A stretch of 64,000 nt of DNA from Glycomyces fuscus (lineage in GTDB: Bacteria > Actinomycetota > Actinomycetes > Streptosporangiales > Streptosporangiaceae): positions 95,518 to 159,517 of the forward strand of contig NYMS01000003.1 in assembly GCA_002529455.1 (NCBI GenBank), in the 5' to 3' direction. Below, one piece after another: positions 59,713-64,000 of this stretch (its first letter is position 1; each line of letters starts with the position of its first letter). The notes under the pieces were generated by a model that was not told where the DNA came from, made no database searches, and worked only from the letters and a program-made list of their open reading frames with translations. The position numbers and the translations under genes were made by a program.

Positions 59713-62391
59713 TCAGGAACCGTCGCCGAACAACTCGCCGTGGGTGGCGAGGGCTGTGGCCACGTCCACCTGCGCCCAGAAGCGGTGGTAGGTGAACTCG
59801 GGCACCGGCCCCCCGTCGAGGTACTCCTCGACCTGGGGCCAGTTCGGGTCGTCCTCGTAGAAGGACCGGATGGACAGGAACGTCGAGTCGGAGTCGATCG
59901 GGTCCCCGTTGGGCATCTGGCCGGTCCACCCCTCGGGGATGTAGAGGCCGCCGTCGGGGGAGCCGAACGCGTCGTCGAAGCGGGCGTAGTCGGCCCGCGT
60001 CTCGGGAACGGCGACGCCCAGGTCGTCCTGGTGGGCCAGGAGGGCGTCGAGCAGGCCCTCTGCCGTCTCGCGGGACTCGGCGTCACCGGTGGCGGCGGCG
60101 TAGTGCATGAGGGTCTTGGCCAGGCCCGCGGCGATGCCGACGTCCTGTCCGTGCGAGACGACCTCGACGCTCAGGTCGGGGTTGCCCGTGGACTCGCCCG
60201 TCCAGGTGTCGGGCTGGCCGCTCCACTCCATGTCGGCGGGGATGGCGAACTCGCCGTTCTCGCCGACGGTGGTGTTGGCGATCGCCCAGGGGATCCAGTC
60301 GTCCAGGATGCCCCCGGCGCGCTCGTCGCCGGTGATGCGGTAGTACTCGGCCACCCGCTCCATGTCCCAGACCTGGAAGCCGAACCAGCGGTTGGACGGC
60401 GGGTCGTGCCAGACGGGCTTCTCGTCGTAGAACATGCCGTGGAAGGTGGGCGTGCCCGAGGGCGGCTGGGCGTAGGTGCCCTCCCAGCTGTTGGTCGCGC
60501 CGCCCGCGATGCCGCCGTCGGAGGACTGGAGCCACTCCAGGAACTCCAGCTGCCGGTCGAGGCTGTTGCCCCAGTCCTCGGTGCCGGTGGCCGACTCCGG
60601 CTGGAGCGCGGACACCTCCGAGAGCGCGTAGGCCGCCATCACGTTCTGGTAGCCCTGGTGGGCGGAGGATCCGCCGATGCGCCAGGCCCAGGGGTACTCG
60701 GCGCTCTCCAGTGCGCCGCCCCAGGAGTAGTACCAGGCCATGAGGTAGTGCGCGGAGTCCTTGCCCGATCCGGGCGGGCAGGCCTGGGGGTCGACGCAGT
60801 CGCCGATCTCCTTGAAGTACTTGTCGAACATGGCGTAGCGCAGGTAGTCGCCCATCATCGCCGCGTTGGAGACGTTCTCGGCGATGGCGCCCTCGTTGCC
60901 CTGCTCCGAGGCCCACTGGTGCGCCAGGTAGGCCACCTGCACCGCCCGCGCGTCGGCGTCGGGCGCGTTGGTGTAGCGCCACTGCTCGGAGTAGTTGTCG
61001 TCGTCGGTGAACAGGTCGAGGAACCCGTTCTCGCCGCCGTGCTCGAAGGTCTCGCAGGAGGGGTGCGGCACGGTCTCCCAGACCGACTCGTTGGAGCCGC
61101 GCTGGAAGGTGTTGATGTAGGCGGGGGCCTCGTCGGTGCCGTCGCCGCAGAACCCGTAGCCGTAGGTGTTGTCCACGTCCAGCAGCCAGTGCATGCCGTA
61201 GACCTCGTCGGTGCCGTAGGCGCTGCTCAGCTCCTGGGCGAGCGGGTCCTGGCCCGCCTCGACCCCCTGGTCCAGCGCCATCGGGTAGTCGCTCGGGTCG
61301 AGCGACTCGGGGATGTAGGTCGCCGGGGACGACGGGTCGTAGGAGCCGTTCGTGGGCTGGTCGGCCGTGCCCGGGATGATGAACGCCTCCATGGACTCCC
61401 ACGCGGAGTTGAAGGGCTCCCAGTCGCCGGTGATCCTGCCGTAGGTCGCCTCCAGCCACAGGTAGTAGCTGTAGGCCTCGGAGGTGGTGGCGTGGCCGTG
61501 GTCGGGCGCCTCCACGATCAGGGTCTCCACCGAGTGGTACGGCACGAGGAGGCCGTCGAACTCGCGGAAGTAGCCGCTGTCGGGGTCCTTGATCTTGTCG
61601 TACTGGGCGAGGAACTCCTCCTCGTAGGCGCTGGAGGCGCCGGAGAGCTCGCGCGCGGTGACGACCACGGGGTCGTAGCCCTCCGCGGAGACGGTGAACT
61701 CGGCCTGGGCGGCCTCGCCGGTTCCGTCGCCGGAGGAGGCGACCGTCACCTCCTGGGGGGTGTCCCAGTCGTCGTCGCCGAAGGCCAGCGAGGCTCCCGA
61801 GGCCACCGACAGCGACTCGCTGCCGGAGGTGCGCTCCACGCTGACGGCGACGTCCTCGGCGGGCGCCTCGGACAGGGCCACGTCGAAGGAGGCCTCGCCG
61901 CCGGGTTCGAGGGTGAGCGAGTCGGGGTCCACGACCAGGGCCGGGTCCTCGGGCTCCGGGTCCTCGCCCGCGCAGTCCAGGCCGTTGAGGGTGAACCCGG
62001 TGGGCGCGGCGTTGCTGCCGCTGTAGGTGGCCTGGAAGCCGAACGTCGCGGTCTGCCCGGAGGCGAGTCCGGGCGCCCAGGAGGGGCCCTGGGCGGTCAC
62101 GGAGCTGCCGCTTTGGGAGACCTGGGCGCTCCAGCTGTTGGTGATGCGCTGGTTGCCGGAGAACTCCCAGCCCAGCGTCCAGTTGGAGACGGACGCGGCC
62201 TCGTTGGTGACCGAGACCTCGGCGGTGAAGCCCGAGCCCCAGTCGTTGAGCTGGTAGTCGACGGAGCAGACCGGCGCGGCCTGGGCGGGCGCGGCCGGAA
62301 GGAGTGCGGCCAGGAGCACCGCACCGAAGAGCGCGGGCGCGGGTCTGCGCCAGCGCGCCGTGCGGCGCGGGCCGGGACGGGGGGTGGTCAC
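59713..62391 (-). CDS. GH48 cellulase with N-terminal CBM2
   Basis: Processive secreted cellulase of 892 aa, probably acting on reducing ends. Order: signal peptide (to about residue 38, APAQA-APV), CBM2 (40-140, CSVDYQLNDWGSGFTAEVSV), an Ig-like beta-sandwich (about 148-245, VVDPDSLTLEPGGEASFDVALSEAP), then GH48 (250-892). The GH48 catalytic block VEAPDHGHATTSEAYSYYLWLEA keeps both glutamates 11 residues apart, including the proposed acid in TTSEA. GTG 62391 has GAGGAG. A CelR-type operator lies upstream. Domain order is like Thermobifida Cel48A. Confidence 0.94.
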   Translation of the reverse strand: MTTPRPGPRRTARWRRPAPALFGAVLLAALLPAAPAQAAPVCSVDYQLNDWGSGFTAEVSVTNEAASVSNWTLGWEFSGNQRITNSWSAQVSQSGSSVTAQGPSWAPGLASGQTATFGFQATYSGSNAAPTGFTLNGLDCAGEDPEPEDPALVVDPDSLTLEPGGEASFDVALSEAPAEDVAVSVERTSGSESLSVASGASLAFGDDDWDTPQEVTVASSGDGTGEAAQAEFTVSAEGYDPVVVTARELSGASSAYEEEFLAQYDKIKDPDSGYFREFDGLLVPYHSVETLIVEAPDHGHATTSEAYSYYLWLEATYGRITGDWEPFNSAWESMEAFIIPGTADQPTNGSYDPSSPATYIPESLDPSDYPMALDQGVEAGQDPLAQELSSAYGTDEVYGMHWLLDVDNTYGYGFCGDGTDEAPAYINTFQRGSNESVWETVPHPSCETFEHGGENGFLDLFTDDDNYSEQWRYTNAPDADARAVQVAYLAHQWASEQGNEGAIAENVSNAAMMGDYLRYAMFDKYFKEIGDCVDPQACPPGSGKDSAHYLMAWYYSWGGALESAEYPWAWRIGGSSAHQGYQNVMAAYALSEVSALQPESATGTEDWGNSLDRQLEFLEWLQSSDGGIAGGATNSWEGTYAQPPSGTPTFHGMFYDEKPVWHDPPSNRWFGFQVWDMERVAEYYRITGDERAGGILDDWIPWAIANTTVGENGEFAIPADMEWSGQPDTWTGESTGNPDLSVEVVSHGQDVGIAAGLAKTLMHYAAATGDAESRETAEGLLDALLAHQDDLGVAVPETRADYARFDDAFGSPDGGLYIPEGWTGQMPNGDPIDSDSTFLSIRSFYEDDPNWPQVEEYLDGGPVPEFTYHRFWAQVDVATALATHGELFGDGS

Positions 62392-62615
62392 GTGTTCTCC
62401 TCGGACGGGTTCTCCGCTCCCCGCCGCGGGCCCCGCGCGCCGGAGGGCGGCGTCGGGGCGGGACTCTCCGAGGGGTGGAGGCAGCGGGGTCGGAGTGCGG
62501 GTGTGGGGGGAGGGAGCCGGGTACGACGCTGTGACCTGCGGCTCGTTGCCCGGGTCGGGCCGGTACGCGTCCGGTGGTTTTCCGGAATCTCGATACCCGT
62601 TTTGCACACGCCTTG

Positions 62616-62629
62616 CGGGAGCGCTCCCA
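62616..62629. promoter_or_regulatory. CelR/CebR-type operator
   Basis: CGGGAGCGCTCCCA matches the 14 bp CelR/CebR palindrome TGGGAGCGCTCCCA at 13 positions, with a perfect 12 bp core GGGAGCGCTCCC. CelR represses cellulase genes in Thermobifida until cellobiose is present. It lies 225 bp before the GH48 start. Confidence 0.88.
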
Positions 62630-62711
62630 GGCATCGTGGGGCGAAGTTAACACCGACGACACACGGAGACAACGGGTGCAATCTCGGTGACTGGTCGTTA
62701 AGTTCCCGGGG

Positions 62712-62794
62712 CCCCGGGGCGGGCCGGACCGCCCCGGGGAGCCTTGGGGCGCAGCGCGGAGCGGGGGTGCCCGCCCGTGGCGGACGGGCACCCC
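62712..62794 (-). terminator. tandem hairpins after GH6
   Basis: Hairpin 1, nearer GH48: CCCCGGGGCGG (62712-62722) with CCGCCCCGGGG (62729-62739). Hairpin 2, nearer GH6: GGGGTGCCCG (62764-62773) with CGGGCACCCC (62785-62794). Both are perfect, and they lie 30-113 bp beyond the GH6 stop. Confidence 0.75.
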
Positions 62795-62824
62795 TCGTAC
62801 CACCGCGCCGTCTGGCGGTCGTGG

Positions 62825-64000
62825 TTACTGGACGGGCGGGTGGGCGTTGGCCAGCAGCTCCTGGAACTGGGCCGAGAACCAGTGCCCCGAGATCGGCGCG
62901 TCGGGCAGCGCACCGCTCATGTTGTTGCCGTTGCGCGGGTTGCCCTCATAGGTCGGGTCGCACATCCGGTCGAAACCCTTGCCCTCGGGGTTTTCGATGT
63001 ACTCGCTGGAACCGTCGGACTCACCCGGCGGCTTCATCCACACATAGGCGTCGATGCCCGGCTCCGGAGCGGCCTGGGGACGCTCGCCCAGCCCCGCACC
63101 CGCCTGGTTGCACCAGTTCCCGGACTGGATACGGCGGTCGTAGCGGCCCCCGTCCACGTAGGCGTTCACATCCGTGGTCGGCCCCGGCCCGTCGGGCCGG
63201 TCGGGCCCGCCCCAGCCGTTGCGGGAGGTGTCGATGAGCATGCCGATCCGTGAGTCGAAGCCCTGGCCCACCAGCTCCTCGCGCAGGGCCTGGGCGAACT
63301 CCAGCTCCCCGGTGAACTGGTTCCAGTCCACCCAGTCCGACTGGCGCACCGGCGTGCCCGCGATCGTCTCACCGATGGAGAAGTTCTCCTCCACCAGCAC
63401 CGAGTAGTTCGCGGTGTTGGCGATGAACCCGTGCACGTCGGCGGGGGTGGCGCCGGCGGCGTTGGCCGCCTCGTGGAAGAGCGCCGCCGAGGCGGTGAAG
63501 TTGTCCTGCCAGCCGATCCATCCGTGGTGGCCGGCGTCGACGTAGTTGTAGACGTTGTCGATCTCGCCCAGCTGCGCCAGGGCGTAGCCCACGCCCTCGA
63601 CGTAGTTGCCGTTGGCCAGCATCTCGTCGCAGTTGTCGGTGGCGGTCTCGCGCGGGGAGACGTTGGTGACCAGGTTGGGCAGCGAGTCGATCTCGACCGT
63701 GGTCACGATCCGCAGCTCGGTGTCCTCGTAGTCGGCCAGGATGTCGGCGATGGGGTCGATGTAGTCGTTCTTGTAGCGGTCGATCTCGTCGGGGCCCAGC
63801 TCGCCGTTGGAGGCCAGCGCGGCGCAGTCGCGGCCGGGCAGGTTGTAGATGACCACCTGGAAGACCAGCGGCTGGCCGTCGGCCTGTTGCAGGGCCTCGT
63901 CGAGGTGGTCGCGCAGGCCCATGCTGCCGGTGGTGGGGCTGTCGTTGCCCTCGATGGCGCTGATGCGGTCCAGCCACACCCCGGTGGGCTCGTCGGCGAT
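62825..64000 (-). CDS. GH6 cellobiohydrolase, truncated by window edge
   Basis: At least 391 residues of a secreted GH6 exoglucanase of the Thermobifida Cel6B type; the start lies beyond 64000 (the frame is open to the last base and reads IADEPTGVWLDRI). Visible blocks: VIYNLPGRDCAALASNGEL (family signature with the catalytic Asp region following), YNYVDAGHHGWIGWQDN, GMLIDTSRNGWGG and ETIAG loops, WCNQAGAGLGERPQ and AYVWMKPPGESDG. Long substrate-covering loops favour an exo- over an endo-acting enzyme. The non-reducing-end specificity of GH6 would complement GH48. Any CBM2 must be at the unseen N-terminus, because the C-terminus ends right after the catalytic domain. Confidence 0.92.
   Translation of the reverse strand: MADEPTGVWLDRISAIEGNDSPTTGSMGLRDHLDEALQQADGQPLVFQVVIYNLPGRDCAALASNGELGPDEIDRYKNDYIDPIADILADYEDTELRIVTTVEIDSLPNLVTNVSPRETATDNCDEMLANGNYVEGVGYALAQLGEIDNVYNYVDAGHHGWIGWQDNFTASAALFHEAANAAGATPADVHGFIANTANYSVLVEENFSIGETIAGTPVRQSDWVDWNQFTGELEFAQALREELVGQGFDSRIGMLIDTSRNGWGGPDRPDGPGPTTDVNAYVDGGRYDRRIQSGNWCNQAGAGLGERPQAAPEPGIDAYVWMKPPGESDGSSEYIENPEGKGFDRMCDPTYEGNPRNGNNMSGALPDAPISGHWFSAQFQELLANAHPPVQ

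Larger units (their letters stand above)
62392..62824. other. intergenic region between GH6 and GH48
   Basis: A 433 bp spacer between two minus-strand cellulase genes. It holds two successive GC hairpins ending GH6 (62712-62794), a CelR-type operator (62616-62629) and the GH48 promoter and long leader. Nothing else is recognised; open frames in it are shadows. Confidence 0.6.

Noticed and set aside
59242..63237. A 1331-codon plus-strand open frame
   Set aside because: Antisense shadow of the GH10, GH48 and GH6 genes; Val/Gly/Arg-rich with no recognisable motif.

Overview
The window is very GC-rich, with strong third-position GC bias, GTG starts and purine-rich ribosome binding sites typical of a filamentous actinomycete. 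Mycothiol-linked enzymes (S-(hydroxymethyl)mycothiol dehydrogenase, a mycothiol-dependent isomerase-type protein), SARP regulators, a SigF-type sigma factor, spore-associated SapA-like proteins and a Thermobifida-like set of CBM2 cellulases point to Nocardiopsis or a close relative. No rRNA or tRNA is present, so the genus is an inference. I saw no CRISPR array, prophage or intact insertion sequence.

Layout. 0.1-4.4 kb: secreted or surface proteins (class A beta-lactamase, PI-PLC-like phospholipase, Tat-exported amidase) and small membrane proteins. 4.4-13.7 kb: a large SARP/ATPase/TPR regulator divergent from an SDR, MerR and MarR regulators, the mycothiol formaldehyde-detoxification pair, and an orphan glycosyltransferase-like gene. 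13.7-15.0 kb: a decayed region holding two broken gene ends. 15-23.7 kb: drug efflux, AlkD-type DNA repair, a sigma factor, a CDF metal transporter, an acyl-CoA synthetase and a ketopantoate reductase homologue. 24-27.2 kb: three tandem SapA-like secreted proteins followed by a SARP regulator, with SARP-type repeats upstream. 27.3-46.5 kb: mostly housekeeping and stress genes: redox SDRs divergent from HxlR and Rrf2 regulators, a DHA2 efflux pump, glycerol dehydrogenase, aminopeptidase P, a two-component system, adenylosuccinate lyase and a threonine dehydratase-like enzyme.

46.5-54.6 kb is the most interesting part. A Fur/Zur-type box lies between a divergent MFS exporter and a three-gene operon (SAM methyltransferase, DUF364 heavy-metal-chelation domain protein, unusual cysteine-synthase-fold PLP enzyme). 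The operon converges on an ABC importer (permease, ATPase, lipoprotein) whose upstream region has a near-consensus Fur box shared with a divergent flavin reductase. Synthesis, export, import and reduction genes under metal-responsive sites suggest an uncharacterised small metallophore system; this is inference.

54.6-64 kb: a mycothiol-dependent-type protein, then a polysaccharide-degradation cluster all on the minus strand: AA10 LPMO, GH5 mannanase, GH10 xylanase, GH48 and GH6 cellulases. It has a CelR/CebR-type operator in front of GH48 and a different LacI-type palindrome in front of the mannanase. Together these enzymes would attack crystalline cellulose, xylan and mannan outside the cell. 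The GH6 gene runs off the right edge.
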